64,000 bases of DNA from assembly GCA_002989075.1 (NCBI GenBank), contig PSQN01000011.1:124001-188000 (forward strand). Reading direction: 5' to 3'. The notes beneath the pieces are model-generated. The model had not been told where the DNA came from, ran no database searches, and saw only the letters and a program-made list of their open reading frames with translations. This stretch comes from Arthonia radiata. Taxonomy: Eukaryota > Ascomycota > Arthoniomycetes > Arthoniales > Arthoniaceae. Each line of letters opens with the position of its first letter. The first letter of the stretch is position 1. Shown piece by piece: positions 63,195 to 64,000 of this stretch. The translations under genes were made by a program, and so were the position numbers.

Positions 63195-64000
63195 CTACCA
63201 AAACCCACGACCTGCACTGCGTCCGGCTCTCCTGTTTGCGCTGAAATACGGAAACATCTCGATCCCTCGACTCACATATTCAACCTTTTCCACATTCGGC
63301 AGCCCGCGAATGCGCTTGAGACACCTCTCATGCTCCGCATTGCCAGGTATCAAGTGCATGATGTCAATCCTCGTGGAGCCGTAGCCGTCGAAGTCCTACA
63401 GCGCATTGTATTAGCAACGTAGAGGCAAAAGGCAAGGTAGGACCTGAATAACTCACACTTGTCGTTTCCACGCAGGGGGCGTAGAGTCTCTTCCTTGCCC
63501 TCTCGTCTGTTTTCATGGTGTTGAGGATCGACTCAATCCGGCGTACGTGGTCTTCGACAGCTGGAAAGCCGCAATAGGATTCGAGGTCGGTCTCGATCTG
63601 CTCGATGCGTTGAAGCAGGTCTGACTTGCCACTATTGAGCTCATCGACGAGTTTCTTGACCTCACAAACAACCTTATTGACGATCCTCTTTGGGATTGGT
63701 ATTACCGCGCATATGTAGCTGAGTCTGACGTGGTGTACTTTGTCAAGGATGCAATGAATACCGCGTGGAGCTCCATCGCCGCTGAGCAGATACTCAAGCT
63801 GCTCGTAGTCTTTCAACTGGCTTAGGTCAGGTAAGTCCCAACTGTCATTCACAGGGCCGGTGGGTTCCCGCTTTCTGTGCTCGTCTTTGAACGGCTTGTT
63901 CAAGATGGCATTGATGTCAATGAGTTGCTGAGTGCTATCCTGAAGGTTCGAGTCATGTATCTCCGCAGCGTATCTCAAGGTTTTCAACTGCTCAGCAAGT
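63195..64000 (-). CDS. Unknown protein, 3' part only (runs off the right edge)
   Basis: Minus-strand model: an exon from beyond the window edge down to 63458, intron 63457-63396 (strictly GTGAGT donor at 63456), last exon 63395-63195. The visible 248 or so residues include LAEQLKTLRYAAEIHDS, YLLSGDGAPRGIHCILD, a helical VNKVVCEVKKLVDELNSGKS stretch with a Cys, and VEDHVRRIESILNTMK. The join gives CVETTSDFDGYGSTRIDIM, and the last exon continues with IPGNAEHERCLKRIRGLP and FPYFSANRRAGRSAGRG, with good codon regularity. I do not recognise the family; the start and N-terminal domain lie outside the window. Confidence 0.65.

Noticed and set aside
63016-63384. 122-residue plus frame near the right edge
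   Set aside because: It is the antisense of the well-supported last exon at 63395-63195.

Overview
This window looks like a gene-rich piece of nuclear DNA from a filamentous ascomycete (Pezizomycotina). A Dothideomycete is my best guess, but the sequence does not prove the class. The evidence is short introns (about 46-125 bases, one near 210) with GTRNGT-type donors and CTGAC/CTAAC-like branch sites, a fungus-specific CFEM protein, a DUF3431 protein, a penicillopepsin-type protease, PXR1, COX23 and MDM20 homologues, and pyrimidine-rich leaders. I see no bacterial operons, no CRISPR array, no rRNA and no intact mobile element.

Layout. 1-13.3 kb: secreted aspartic protease, a three-exon complex I subunit, an OSGIN-like flavoprotein, a calcineurin-like phosphoesterase, and a DUF3431 membrane protein flanked by two distant BTB-like paralogues. 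13.3-33.4 kb: an RS/Pro-rich disordered protein preceded by a 94-bp repeat, taxilin and CYM1 (divergent pair), POL31, MPC1, a coiled-coil protein and PXR1 (divergent pair), a coiled-coil plus ubiquitin-like-domain protein, and a CFEM protein. 33.4-36.7 kb: a gene-poor block with a degenerate tandem array of about 174-bp units. 36.9-49.5 kb: a C2H2 zinc-finger factor, a repeat-bearing spacer, MDM20 (seven exons), COX23 and a 2OG-Fe(II) dioxygenase-like protein. 49.5-59 kb: a second gene-poor block with two more degenerate arrays (about 128-bp and 160-bp units) around a RING-finger gene. 59-64 kb: kappa-class GST, proteasome subunit PRE10, a small orphan protein and the 3' part of an unknown gene cut by the window edge.

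The genes are mostly unrelated housekeeping functions: mitochondrial import and metabolism (CYM1, MPC1, COX23, complex I), replication (POL31), nucleolus/telomere (PXR1), N-terminal acetylation (MDM20) and proteolysis (PRE10). They do not form a biosynthetic cluster. The most unusual content is the three degenerate tandem arrays packed into about 20 kb, and a CFEM gene in which a stop codon lies inside a 5' splice site, so that retaining the intron would switch a GPI-anchored product to a short secreted one. All splice models were read by eye from frame continuity and splice motifs; no alignment or transcript data were available.
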